The translations under genes and the position numbers were made by a program. From Limnoglobus roseus (GTDB taxonomy: Bacteria; Planctomycetota; Planctomycetia; Gemmatales; Gemmataceae): a stretch of DNA of 64,000 nt. The stretch covers positions 4,216,001 to 4,280,000 of the forward strand of contig NZ_CP042425.1 of assembly GCF_008254045.1 (NCBI RefSeq), written 5' to 3'. The notes beneath the pieces were generated by a model. It saw only the letters and a list, made by a program, of their open reading frames with translations. It made no database searches and had not been told where the DNA came from. Of the stretch, positions 25,462 through 34,567 are shown one piece after another (positions within the stretch are counted from its first letter, which is position 1; every line of letters begins with the position of its first letter).

Positions 25462-28400
25462 ATGTCGTTTTCGTTCTGGCGTAAGACTGCGTGGAAGCGG
25501 ATGGTTCGCAGTTCGGTCCGGTCTCTTCGCGTGGAAGCGTTGGAGGATCGTGTCACGCCGGCCGGCCTCTTTGCCGTCGGGTCGGCGGTCGGAGCCGCGC
25601 CGCTGGTGACGGTCTTCGACGCGACGACGCGGCAGCAGAAATTCACCATCACGCCGTTCGAGTCGAGCTTCACCGGCGGCGTGAACGTGGCCGTCGGGGA
25701 CGTGACCGGCGACGGCACGGCCGATGTGATCGTTGGGGCCGGCGTTGGCGGTAGTTCGACCGTGAAGGTTTACGACGGCACCAACGGCACGTTCCTGAAG
25801 GACTTCACCCTCGGCGACGCCGGAGTGACGACCGGCGCGAGCGTGGCCGCGGCCGACTACAACCAGGACGGCGTGGCCGAGGTCGTGATCGGCACGATCC
25901 GCAGCAAGCAGCCGCTGGTGCAAGTGCTCCGCTTCTCGGACGGGAGCGCACTCCACGGGTATACGCCGCTGGAAGGCTCGGCGAGCGTGTCCGTGGCCGC
26001 CGGCGACGTGAACGGCGACGGCGTGCCCGACACCATCGTCGGGGCGGGTGCCGGCGGCGGGCCGCGGGTAATCGTGTTCAACGGCAGCACCGATGCGCAG
26101 TTGAGCAACTTCTTTGCGTTCGAGCAAAGTTTCACCGGCGGCGTCCAGGTGACGGCCGGCGACCTGAACGCCGACGGCAAGGCGGACATCATCACCGCAG
26201 CCGGGTTCCTCGGCGGGCCGCGAGTCCAGTCGTTCAACGGTGCGACCGGGCAGGTGATCTCAAACTTCTTCGCCTACGATTCCACCCTCCGGGCCGGCGT
26301 GACGGTGGCGGCGTTTGACGCCAACAACGACAAGTCCCTCGACCTCGTGACGGCGAACGGCAAGGGCCAGACGCCGGACATCAAGTCGTTCGACGGCCGC
26401 ACGGCGGCGCAACTGACGAAGCCGACGTTCGCCAATCCCCCGGTCCCCGCGTCTTGGGACACAACCGCCCCGACGGTCACGTTGACCACAACGGCGGCCA
26501 ACCCGACGAAGGCGTCGCCGTTCCAGTTCACGGCCAAGTTCAGCGAGGTCGTGAACGGGTTCACGCTCGGCGGGCTGACCGTGACGAACGGCTCCGTGTC
26601 GAACTTCACCAAGGTCGATGGCAAAACGTACACGTTCACCGTGACCCCGACGGCCAACGGTGACACGAAGGTGTCCGTGACGGTCGGATCGGCCGCAGAC
26701 GCCGCCGGGAACGGGAACGCGGCGTCGAACACTGTGACCGTGAACTTCGACACGGCCGGCCCGACGGCGACGATCAACGCGATGACGACGAACGACGCCA
26801 CGCCGACGTTGACCGGGACCGTGAGCGAGGCCGGGTCCACGGTGACGGTGACGGTGAACGGCCAGACTTACACCGCCACCGTGACGGGCACGACCTGGAG
26901 CGCGAACGTCACGGCGACGCTCGCGGCGGGGGGCTATACTGTCACGGCGACGGCCACCGACGCGGCGGGGAACGTGGGCCAGTCGGCCACGCTCGCCAAC
27001 GGGCTGACGATCGACCTCACGGCCCCGACGGCAACGGTCAGTTCGTCCGCCACCGACCCGACCGGCACGAACCCGATCCCGTTCACGGTGACGTTCAACG
27101 AAGACGTGACCGGCTTCACCAAAGCGGACATCACCGTGGCGAACGGCTCGGTGTTGGGCTTCACCGCCACCGACGCCCGGACGTACACGCTGACCGTTGT
27201 GCCGTCCGGCGCCGGGGCGGTGACGGTGTCGGTCGCGGTTGGCACCGCGACCGACGCGGCCGGGAACGGCAACGCCGCCTCGAACGCCTTCATCCGCACG
27301 TTCAACGGCACGGTGACGACCGCCGCTGTTACGAGCACGGAGACTGGCCCAACGAAGGCCGCCACGATCCCGGTGAAGGTCACGTTCTCCGGTGACGTGA
27401 CCGCCTTCGACTCTTCGGACGTGGGTCTGACCGGCGGGACGCTCGCCAATTTCGTCGCGGTGGACGGCCACACGTACACGTTCAACGTCACGCCGACGGC
27501 CGACGGCACGGTCGCGGTAAACATCGCCGCCGGTGCCGCCAATGATGCGGGTGGGAAGCCGACTGCGGCCGCCAGTTTCAGCATCGTGTCCGACCGCACC
27601 GCGCCGACGGCCAACGTGACGGCCTCCGCCGCGAGCACGAACACCAGCCCGATCCTCTTCACCGTCACCTTTAACGAGGCGGTGGACGGTCTGACCGCGG
27701 CCGCGCTGGCCGCGACGAACGGCACGATCGGGACGATCACGGCCGTGGACCCGAAGACGTACACCGTGGCTGTCACCCCGACTGCCGATGGGGCAGTCAA
27801 GCTGGCGGTCAAGGCCGGCGGGGCGAAGGACTTGGCCGGCAACGTAACGGCCGCCGCGTTCGACAAGACCGTGACCTCGGACCGAACCGTCCCGGTCGCG
27901 ACGGTCTCGACGACGGCGACCAGCCCGTCGAACGCCACGACGCTCCCGTTCACCGTCACGTTCACGGAGGACGTGACGGGGTTCACCGCGGCCGGGCTGA
28001 CGGTCGCCAACGGTACGGCGTCGAACTTCGTCGCCGTGAACGCGAAGACGTACACGTTCACCGTGACGCCGACGGGCGACGGCGTGGTCACGGTGACGGC
28101 GAACGCGGCAGCCGCGCAGGACGCGGCGGGCAACGTCAACGTGGTCGCATTGGCGTCGATCACGTCCGAGCGATCGGCTCCGACGGCGACACTGACGTCC
28201 ACCGCCACCCCGGCGACGAACCAAAGCCCGATCCCGTTCCGGGTGATCTTTAGCGAGCCCGTGACGGGCTTGGCCGCCGCCGGCATCGGTGTGACCAACG
28301 GGACCGTTTCCAACATCGTGTCCGTCGATGCGAAGACGTACACGTTCGACGTGACGCCGGCCGCACAAGGGGCCGTGGTCGTGACGCTCCTGGCCAACGC

Positions 28401-28785
28401 GGTTCAGGACACTGCTTCGAAGCCGAACGCTGCCTCCGCGCCGTTCACCGTCACCTTCGACACCACGCCGCCCGCGGCCCCGGTCGTGCTACGGCTCGAC
28501 GCGGCCAGCGACACCGGCGCCTCGAACACCGACGGCATCACCAGCGATACGACGCCGACCATCGTCGGCACGGCCGAGGCCAACGCCCAGGTGAAGGTGT
28601 TCGCCAACAGCGGGAGCGGCGCGACCTTGATCGCGACGGTCACAGCCGACGCGAGCGGGAACTGGTCCGCAACGCCCGTGACCGCCTTGGCCAAGGGTGC
28701 GTACTCTGTCACAGCGACGGCCACCGACGCGGCCGGAAACGCGAGCGGCGCATCGAACGCTTTCAACGTTGTGATCGACACGTAG
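25462..28785 (+). CDS. Large secreted Ig-repeat/FG-GAP protein with EALEDR N-terminal motif
   Basis: A 1,107-residue, Thr/Ala/Val-rich, Cys-poor extracellular protein. The N terminus is basic, then carries LRVEALEDRVTPAG, a motif at the start of many Gemmataceae exported proteins. Residues about 35-320 contain FG-GAP/VCBS-like repeats with calcium-binding DVNGDGVPD-type loops. From about 330 to the end there are bacterial Ig-like modules of about 90 residues: at least six have an APT-V core, an F-V-F-E-V-TGF strand and a YTFTVTPTADG strand, with two shorter variants containing TDAAGN. Probably an adhesin or surface-layer component. No C-terminal anchor was seen. ATG at 25462; upstream in-frame residues are atypical. 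Confidence 0.85.
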   Translation: MSFSFWRKTAWKRMVRSSVRSLRVEALEDRVTPAGLFAVGSAVGAAPLVTVFDATTRQQKFTITPFESSFTGGVNVAVGDVTGDGTADVIVGAGVGGSSTVKVYDGTNGTFLKDFTLGDAGVTTGASVAAADYNQDGVAEVVIGTIRSKQPLVQVLRFSDGSALHGYTPLEGSASVSVAAGDVNGDGVPDTIVGAGAGGGPRVIVFNGSTDAQLSNFFAFEQSFTGGVQVTAGDLNADGKADIITAAGFLGGPRVQSFNGATGQVISNFFAYDSTLRAGVTVAAFDANNDKSLDLVTANGKGQTPDIKSFDGRTAAQLTKPTFANPPVPASWDTTAPTVTLTTTAANPTKASPFQFTAKFSEVVNGFTLGGLTVTNGSVSNFTKVDGKTYTFTVTPTANGDTKVSVTVGSAADAAGNGNAASNTVTVNFDTAGPTATINAMTTNDATPTLTGTVSEAGSTVTVTVNGQTYTATVTGTTWSANVTATLAAGGYTVTATATDAAGNVGQSATLANGLTIDLTAPTATVSSSATDPTGTNPIPFTVTFNEDVTGFTKADITVANGSVLGFTATDARTYTLTVVPSGAGAVTVSVAVGTATDAAGNGNAASNAFIRTFNGTVTTAAVTSTETGPTKAATIPVKVTFSGDVTAFDSSDVGLTGGTLANFVAVDGHTYTFNVTPTADGTVAVNIAAGAANDAGGKPTAAASFSIVSDRTAPTANVTASAASTNTSPILFTVTFNEAVDGLTAAALAATNGTIGTITAVDPKTYTVAVTPTADGAVKLAVKAGGAKDLAGNVTAAAFDKTVTSDRTVPVATVSTTATSPSNATTLPFTVTFTEDVTGFTAAGLTVANGTASNFVAVNAKTYTFTVTPTGDGVVTVTANAAAAQDAAGNVNVVALASITSERSAPTATLTSTATPATNQSPIPFRVIFSEPVTGLAAAGIGVTNGTVSNIVSVDAKTYTFDVTPAAQGAVVVTLLANAVQDTASKPNAASAPFTVTFDTTPPAAPVVLRLDAASDTGASNTDGITSDTTPTIVGTAEANAQVKVFANSGSGATLIATVTADASGNWSATPVTALAKGAYSVTATATDAAGNASGASNAFNVVIDT

Positions 28786-29083
28786 GGAAGCGGACATTCA
28801 TCGAGTGCGAAGTGAGATTTGGCGACCGAGGCGCGAACGGATTCGCACTCGGTCCGTCCACAACCGCTGGCCGCTCAACCCCGGCAAGCCGAAGTTCACC
28901 GGGGCCTTATTATCATCTGCTCGTCAATTGGCGGCGGTGGGTCAGAGCCGGCGTTCGTCAGGACACGCGGGCTGATTTGCCAGGGCAGGCCCCACTTGTC
29001 CTGGCATCAGCCGCATGCACTTTCCTTACTCCGTTGCCGACGAGGGCGTCCCAATATCGGCCCCGCAGGGGATCGCCCGAACG

Positions 29084-29467
29084 TCACTTCTTCTCCCGCT
29101 TCCCTTCGATGTCGAACTCTTGCTTGTTGCCACCGAACTCTGACGCGGCTTTCCCCTTGATCTTGTCTCCGTCGATCTTCAGCTTGTAATCGATGGGGAT
29201 TTCGTTACCCATGAACTTCCGCACGGCGGAGAACGTCAACTCTCCGTCCTTCAGCTTCAGCTCCTTGACCTTCACGTCCTTCTGATCCGGCCAGTTCATC
29301 GTCCCGACGACCTTGTCCCCGTCTTTCGTGATTGTCAATTCGGCCGTCCGCTTCTGGTCTCCGATCGTGTACTCGCACTTCCACGTGCCGACCGGGTCCA
29401 CTTTGTCCTCTGCCCGAACGAGGCCGCACAGCCCGAGAACCAGTGCAGCCGAAATGATCGCCTTCAT
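29084..29467 (-). CDS. Small secreted beta-rich protein
   Basis: A 127-residue protein with a clear signal peptide (MKAIISAALVLGLCGLVRA) followed by about 105 Lys-rich residues with alternating beta strands (GTWKCEYTIGDQKRTAELTITKDGDKVVGTM and similar; only the pattern is cited). Lipocalin-like or periplasmic binding folds are possible; no function assigned. It stands alone. The roughly 300 bp between the preceding gene and this one show nothing else. Confidence 0.75.
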   Translation of the reverse strand: MKAIISAALVLGLCGLVRAEDKVDPVGTWKCEYTIGDQKRTAELTITKDGDKVVGTMNWPDQKDVKVKELKLKDGELTFSAVRKFMGNEIPIDYKLKIDGDKIKGKAASEFGGNKQEFDIEGKREKK

Positions 29468-29831
29468 GGTCGCCTCCGAAGATTGGCAGTGGCCGCCGAG
29501 CGCGGTCTGCCGGGGCCGATTCTAGTGGTCGGCTCCGCGTCCGGCAGACGGGCTCGAGATTTCGGCGTGTCGTGCAACTTGACGTGTGCCCGACCGACGG
29601 CCACTTGGCCCAATCGCTCTGCTACTGTCGCCCCAGGAGAAGCGATTGCAGCGCGGCCACTCTCCGCGTCGAGATCCTTTTGCTTCTCCCTCAAACATCT
29701 CTGCTCGACACGCCGCCGGCCGTACCGCCTTCTACAACGTCCTTACCCGCCAGTGTGAGCAGTCTCCCGGCTCGATTTTCGCGGCCGATCCGGTCGGCGG
29801 TCCCTGGCGAGTTCGGAGCCGAGGATCGCCC
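29468..29831. other. Gap between divergent genes, no supported gene
   Basis: About 360 bp separating the small secreted protein (minus) from the GAF-REC regulator (plus). The frame of the regulator stays open to the left to 29586, but the residues are not family-like, so the regulator start was placed at GTG 29832. Promoters for both genes are expected; none recognised by eye. Confidence 0.4.
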
Positions 29832-30704
29832 GTGTCTGACCCATCTCTGCCTCAGTACGCACTCGCCGACGCACTCGCCCACGCCCGAACCGTCGAGGAA
29901 ATCGCCGACGCGCTCGTCCGGATCGGGCAGCCGGCGGTCGGCGCGTGCGTGACCGTGCTCGCCCTGCTGAACGACGACGGGTCGGAGTTCTTTTGCCCCC
30001 GGATCACGGGCTACTCCGACCGCGTTGCGGAGGCGTGGCGGCGGTTCCCCGCGGACGCCGCCCTACCCATCGTCGAGGCGGTGCGGGAAAACCGGCCGGT
30101 CTTCTTGGAGACACTCGATCTCCGCTTGGCCTACTACCCGCCCGGCAACGGAATGCCGCCCCCGGTGGGCCGCGCCTTGGCCGCCGTGCCCTTCCGACAA
30201 GCGGGCGTGGTCGGGGGACTCGGGTTTACCTTCCCCGACGATCGGCGTTTCGGGCCGGCCGAGCAAGGCCTGTTGGACGGCGTGGCCGGGCTGTGCGCGG
30301 CCGCCCTCGGGCGGGTCCGCCGGGGCGGATTGGGGTGCGAGGTGCTGCTGGTCGACGACGAGCCCTCCGTCCGGGCGATGCTGGACTTCGCCCTGCGGTC
30401 CCATGCATTCACGGTGCGGAGAGCGGCGGGCGGGGCCGAAGCCTTGGCGGCGTATCGCGCCCACCGGGGTACGGTGGCGGTGGTCCTGCTCGACGTGCTC
30501 ATGCCGGAGATGGACGGGCCGCAAACCCTGGCCGCAATCCGCGAGGTCAATCCGGCCGTGAGGGCTGTGTTCATGAGTGGGCACACCGGCCGATACTCGG
30601 CCGCCGACCTCTTGTCGTTGGGGGCTTCGCACGTGTTCCAGAAGCCGTTCTCGTCCCTCGATCAAGTGATTCGAGTGCTCGGCGAGGTGGCACGGCGAGA
30701 GTAA
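29832..30704 (+). CDS. GAF-like sensor fused to a response-regulator receiver domain
   Basis: A 290-residue protein. Residues about 10-160 have the length and pattern of a GAF domain (VEEIADALVRIGQPAVGA, PIVEAVRENRPVFLE, AVPFRQAGVVGGLGFTF). Residues about 170-290 are a REC domain with VLLVDDEPSVRAMLDFAL, phospho-Asp in VVLLDVLMPEMDG, MSGHTG and the Lys in FQKPF. No DNA-binding output domain is present. A partner kinase is not adjacent. GTG start at 29832. Confidence 0.82.
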   Translation: MSDPSLPQYALADALAHARTVEEIADALVRIGQPAVGACVTVLALLNDDGSEFFCPRITGYSDRVAEAWRRFPADAALPIVEAVRENRPVFLETLDLRLAYYPPGNGMPPPVGRALAAVPFRQAGVVGGLGFTFPDDRRFGPAEQGLLDGVAGLCAAALGRVRRGGLGCEVLLVDDEPSVRAMLDFALRSHAFTVRRAAGGAEALAAYRAHRGTVAVVLLDVLMPEMDGPQTLAAIREVNPAVRAVFMSGHTGRYSAADLLSLGASHVFQKPFSSLDQVIRVLGEVARRE

Positions 30705-30739
30705 GTGAAGTGCTCGGGATGAGACGACTGCGGGTCCGT

Positions 30740-31420
30740 TCAAAGGTCAGGAGCTTGAATGATCGAATCCGGTGCCGGCGGCGAAGTGTAGACCCCGTCG
30801 TTCGCCAAGCGGGTCATCGACCCGGTGAACTCCATAACGTGGTTTTTGATGGACGCCCTGTGGATGTGCAAGCTGGCGTGGCCGGTGTACGGGTTCGCCG
30901 GGCTGACCGTCGTCTTGGCTGCTGATCGCGTCCTGGCGGGAGAAGTAGGGCGTGTTCGCCGACCTCGGGCTGAACTGCTGGATCGCGATGAACACGGTCT
31001 GGCTCGTGTCGGACCTGAACGGACAGTCCGTGCCGCTGGAAGTCGCCGGGCCACTGGCGGTACTCGGCGCGATCTTTCTTGCGATCGCCGCGTGGCGGTC
31101 CCAGGACGTCCGCCGGTTGCGAATCCGCGCCCGCAGAGAGTGCGGCCGTCCCTGCGTTCACGAAGTCGCTCGCCCAGAACCGGATCAAACGGAGCATCCG
31201 GCTGAACTGCGTGGCCCTGAGCCCGACCTCGATGCCCTTGCCGCCGGTTTCGAAGCCGGTCGACAATCTCGCCGCGCATGGGCCGACACCCCGCTAAGCG
31301 GCCCTGGCGGCCGGAGGTGGCCCCAGCGTGCATGGCCTTCGCGTCCGAGGCGGATTCGAGCGACATCAACGGGAAATTCTCACCCTGCTCGGTGGCGACG
31401 TCCGGGCGGGATGACATCAC
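30740..31420 (-). other. Unassigned region; possible decayed minus-strand gene
   Basis: About 700 bp with no single convincing frame. On the minus strand, coding-like segments alternate between frames: one has SDTSQTVFIAIQQFSPRSANT, and another, ending at 30740, has NHVMEFTGSMTRLANDGVYTSPP. That pattern suggests a gene broken by frameshifts, ending near 30740. No family was recognised. Confidence 0.3.
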
Positions 31421-31424
31421 CGGA

Positions 31425-31739
31425 TCAAGAGGGCAGGACGCTGCCGACGGCGTCCATGAGGTCGTCCAGCCCGACGGCCGCATCCGCCGTGCCGATGGCG
31501 AGTTGTACCTCGTTGCGGCGGATCTCGGCGACCAGGGTCGCGTCGTCGCCCGGGATCGCCTGCGGCCCGGTCGGCTTCTCGGTGAGGACGGTCAGGAGGG
31601 ATTCGGCCGGGACCACGACGTTGACCCAGTCGGAGCCGGGCTTACGGTCGCGGATGCCGACCTGGAGCTTGTCCCCGGAAGGGGCAATGTCGACGAGCCG
31701 TTGTTGACCGGAGGTTTGCGAGACGCCGTTGATCGTCAT
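31425..31739 (-). CDS. Small hypothetical protein
   Basis: A 104-residue acidic protein beginning MTINGVSQTSGQQRLVDIAP, with a hydrophilic middle and an amphipathic C terminus (ADAAVGLDDLMDAVGSVLPS). No domain recognised. ATG 31739 is used; an in-frame ATG 12 codons upstream is possible, and neither has a strong ribosome site. It lies beside a decayed region, so it may be the tail of a larger former gene. Confidence 0.45.
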   Translation of the reverse strand: MTINGVSQTSGQQRLVDIAPSGDKLQVGIRDRKPGSDWVNVVVPAESLLTVLTEKPTGPQAIPGDDATLVAEIRRNEVQLAIGTADAAVGLDDLMDAVGSVLPS

Positions 31740-31987
31740 GTGTGATCTCTGAAGGAGCGGCGTATGTACCGGCATCGTCCGGCCGAGTACAGCCCGAATG
31801 ATCCGAACACGAACCCTTGCCGCGACCCCGACAGTGTCGGCCCGGAATGCCGAGGCTTACGCATATCTGGGATTGTCGGTGATCCTAATAATTCCACGAA
31901 CAAAGCAGCCCCGGATCAAGTGGAAGGGGTAGAAGAAGCGGATTGGAAGTGTCCCTTCGGGCGGGTTAAGGTCGATATAAGCTGGAA

Positions 31988-32603
31988 GTGCCGTCGGCAG
32001 AGTTCTCGGCCGACGGCACCCGCGTCGTCACAGCGTGCAAAGACGGCAAGGTCCGCGTCTTCGACGCCGTGACCGGCGAGCCGACGCGGACCATCGCGGT
32101 AACGACCGTTGTCGTGGAGTTGGCCGCGTTCAGTCCAGACGGCACAAAGGTTGTCGCCGCCGGCCGCGACGGGTTCGCCCGCGTCTTCGACGCCGCGACC
32201 GGCCGCAAGTTCCTCGACATCTCTGCGCACCAGCACGCCGTTCACTCGGCCGTCTTCTCGCCAGACGACGCACACGTCCTGACTTCCGGGTTCGACAAGG
32301 TCGCGGCCCTTGTGGGACGCGGCCACCGGCGCGGAACTGCTAACGCTCCGCGGCAACACGGGGGCATGCGGACAATCGCCGTCAACGCCGACGGCACGCG
32401 GCTGTTGACGGCGAGCGCGGACAAGACGGCGAAGTTGTGGGGACACGACGGTCGGCAACGAGACGCTGACACTGACTGGCCACAGCGGCCCGGTGAGCGC
32501 GGCGGCGTTCTCCAACGACGGCCGACGCCTCGTGACGGCCAGCGACGACCAGACGGCGCGGGTGTGGGGTGCCGGTGCCGCGCCACCGGTTCCGTTGAAG
32601 TAA
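31988..32603 (+). pseudogene. WD40-repeat gene remnant with several frameshifts
   Basis: At least five WD40-type blades can be read: FSADGTRVVTACKDGKVRVFD, FSPDGTKVVAAGRDGFARVFD, FSPDDAHVLTSGFD, VNADGTRLLTASADKTAKLW and FSNDGRRLVTASDDQTARVWG. Staying in register requires changes of frame near 32310, 32370 and 32445, ending at TAA 32601-32603. No slippery sequence is seen at these points, so they are decay or errors. The 5' part is also missing. In planctomycetes such blades often follow a Ser/Thr kinase domain. Confidence 0.8.
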
Positions 32604-32794
32604 CCTGCCCTAGGCCGAACTGAGCCCAAGGGCTTGACGTCGGTCACCGCGTGGCTCGCTCTGTTCGACTGCCGTGTCTTCTTTGCCCCGATCCACTCCA
32701 CCCTAAATCAGCCGCATTGCGGGCTGGCCGAATATCGCTGCGGAGAGAGCTAGCGGTCAACTGGCCAGAGGCATCGTTTGGTTCGGTGTACCTT

Positions 32795-33244
32795 TTACCC
32801 GAACATCGTCGGGCCGCGATCAATCTTACCCACCAAGTCGGTGGACAACGTAATGGCGTGCCCACCGAACAGCCCGCCGTCGTTGTACACGAGGCTGACC
32901 CACCGCTCGTCCCAATAAAAATTAATCCCGGCCAGGCCGATCTTCCGCTGGAACCCGAGCGCAGTCGTGGTGTGGTCGATCTCGGGATCGTACCACCCGC
33001 TTCGCCAGCCGGCGAACATCTTATTGGCGATGTGACCCCGCAGCCGAGTCTCGTTCCGGCGGAACCACGCGAGGTACCCCTGCAACGCTTCCAGCGACTC
33101 CGCCGGTGGGCGGGGACCGGGGGCGACGGTACAGATGGTGCCCTGACCCAACCGCCCGCGGGCGAGGGGGAACGTGAAGTCCCAACCGCTGGTACCCCGC
33201 GTCAGCTTCCCGAGAGTTGCGTGCTGGAATGACGCCTTCACCAT
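32795..33244 (-). CDS. Hypothetical protein, DUF2262-like
   Basis: A 149-residue soluble protein. ATG 33244 has a strong GGAGGGAG ribosome site. The middle has helices rich in Leu and Arg, and the end reads INFYWDERWVSLVYNDGGLFGGHAITLSTD, resembling the conserved C terminus of DUF2262 proteins (match from memory, moderate). Role unknown. It faces the WD40 remnant. Confidence 0.65.
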   Translation of the reverse strand: MVKASFQHATLGKLTRGTSGWDFTFPLARGRLGQGTICTVAPGPRPPAESLEALQGYLAWFRRNETRLRGHIANKMFAGWRSGWYDPEIDHTTTALGFQRKIGLAGINFYWDERWVSLVYNDGGLFGGHAITLSTDLVGKIDRGPTMFG

Positions 33245-33317
33245 CCGTCGCTCCCTCCGGTCGCCGCACGACTCCCGGTTTACCACCCAAGTTCACTGGC
33301 CCGGCCCCTCTACGGGC

Positions 33318-33641
33318 TCAGCTGAAGTGGACGTAGACGCTCCGCGCTCCGAACGGCCACTCGGCCAAAACGGTGGCGAAGAAGACCAATTCCTCAAGCA
33401 CATGCTCCCCGTCCACATGCCGCTGGCACGCCCGATCCAGACCCGCACGGAATTTCACGGCCGACACTCGCAGGCCGCCACCCGTCCCGCTCACCCCGCC
33501 GTTGAACTTGGTGGCCCCGAACAGCCGATACACCTCCGGTTCGCCCCCGCCGATCGCGTACTGCAGGTGGGCGATCTGTCGCTGACGGTGGCCGGCCTTA
33601 ACTCGCTTGTCGATAACATGCGCGGTGATCAGATGACTCAT
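33318..33641 (-). CDS. Small hypothetical protein
   Basis: A 107-residue basic protein (MSHLITAHVIDKRVKAGHRQ start) whose C-terminal half (AVKFRAGLDRACQRHVDGEHV, then LAEWPFGARSVYVHFS) looks foldable. ATG 33641 was preferred over an upstream in-frame start, which would add Cys-rich residues. 73 bp upstream of the DUF2262-like gene on the same strand, so possibly co-transcribed. No family recognised. Confidence 0.5.
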   Translation of the reverse strand: MSHLITAHVIDKRVKAGHRQRQIAHLQYAIGGGEPEVYRLFGATKFNGGVSGTGGGLRVSAVKFRAGLDRACQRHVDGEHVLEELVFFATVLAEWPFGARSVYVHFS

Positions 33642-33850
33642 TACGCATCCCAGACCGAACACTTTATTAGCGCACGCCCCCGCACTGTAACACCGGCAGG
33701 ACATTGGACCCCACTGGCGGCCGTAGGTCAAGCTGTGGGCGGTGAGTTCTGGTGGGTTGATCGCAGCAGTCAAAGTTCATTGCGGTTGCTGAGTGGGCAA
33801 ACGACCCCGCCCTCCGCGTAGGCCAGACCCGATCAGCCGCGGTGTCAACG

Positions 33851-33880
33851 AAAACGCCCCGGCCAATGTAGCCGGGGCGT
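33851..33880 (-). terminator. Intrinsic terminator of the Flp pilin gene
   Basis: On the minus strand, ACGCCCCGGC (33880-33871) pairs perfectly with GCCGGGGCGT (33863-33854) around a 7-base loop and runs into TTTTCG. It lies 40 bp after the pilin stop codon. Confidence 0.8.
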
Positions 33881-33920
33881 CGAGATTCATGCGCGGGCAG
33901 TTGCGGTGCCCGCTCGCGGT

Positions 33921-34112
33921 TTAGCTCGCGCCGTTGCCGGCGGCGACGCGGCCGTTGACGTAGCTGAAGGTCTGGCTGGCGGTGCTGCCGAGGGCGGTGA
34001 TGGCCGCGATGCACACCACGATGATGAGGGCCAACATGACGGCGTACTCGACCGCCGTCGGGCCGTCTTCCTTCTTGAGGAACGAGACAGTTTTGCGAAT
34101 CAAATTCTTCAT
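33921..34112 (-). CDS. Flp-type pilin
   Basis: A 63-residue Flp/Fap pilin precursor: basic leader (MKNLIRKTVSFLKKEDGPTA), the processing-site context G-P-T-A-V-E-Y with the conserved Glu-Tyr, then a hydrophobic helix (VMLALIIVVCIAAITALG). Tad machinery would cleave and assemble it. ATG 34112 follows AGGAG by six bases. No tad/cpa genes adjoin it, so it is an orphan pilin gene here. A good terminator follows. Confidence 0.88.
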   Translation of the reverse strand: MKNLIRKTVSFLKKEDGPTAVEYAVMLALIIVVCIAAITALGSTASQTFSYVNGRVAAGNGAS

Positions 34113-34315
34113 AGCCAACTCCTACCAGTGACGTGTGCGAATGGATTGGCTCGCCAATCGGCGAGTTGAACACGGACAACCCTAGAACGCGGTTCGCTCG
34201 ACGTGATCGGACTTTTCGGAATAACCGCCCCAAGCCGTCGGATTCTTCTGCACCATCCGGTCAGGGAAACCCTGACCAAGACATGAGTCTCCCTCGCTAT
34301 GTTGAAGACCTCTAG

Positions 34316-34567
34316 CCCTTCGATGAACGCCGGCCGATTGTCAACAGCAAGCGAGTCGATTCGTTCAAGCCACCGCGTGCAGCCCAGTCTTCGATCCGAG
34401 CATCCGGGGTGAACCCGTAGCCCAAGTGGGTCGGTTCCGAGCGGGTGACGACTGCCCCAACTACAGTCGAGTGGCCGACGGGTCGGCAACCCAGGACTAG
34501 ACCGAGCGCGTCGTCACACCGCGGGCTCGCAGTGGTTCTCCTCTTCTCCTCGCCAGCTCTTGGCTCG
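34316..34567 (-). ncRNA. Candidate bridge/seek RNA region of IS110 copy 1
   Basis: About 250 non-coding bases lie between the transposase stop and the element end, identical in the second copy (38166-38417). IS110-family elements carry a structured guide RNA in a non-coding end; in the IS1111 subgroup it is downstream of the transposase, as here. The boundaries and fold were not worked out. Position-based inference only. Confidence 0.35.

Noticed and set aside
26260..28368. A 702-codon open frame on the strand opposite the Ig-repeat protein, and a 487-codon one overlapping it
   Set aside because: Both mirror the GC-rich, repeat-biased codons of the plus-strand gene, have Arg/Gly-rich composition and no ribosome site or family similarity.
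28812..29189. Plus-strand open frame between the Ig-repeat gene and the small secreted protein
   Set aside because: Half of it is antisense to the secreted protein, and the rest has no coding character.
31988..32603. Programmed frameshifting to express the WD40 gene
   Set aside because: No slippery heptamer at any of the joins, and several shifts would be needed; decay is simpler.
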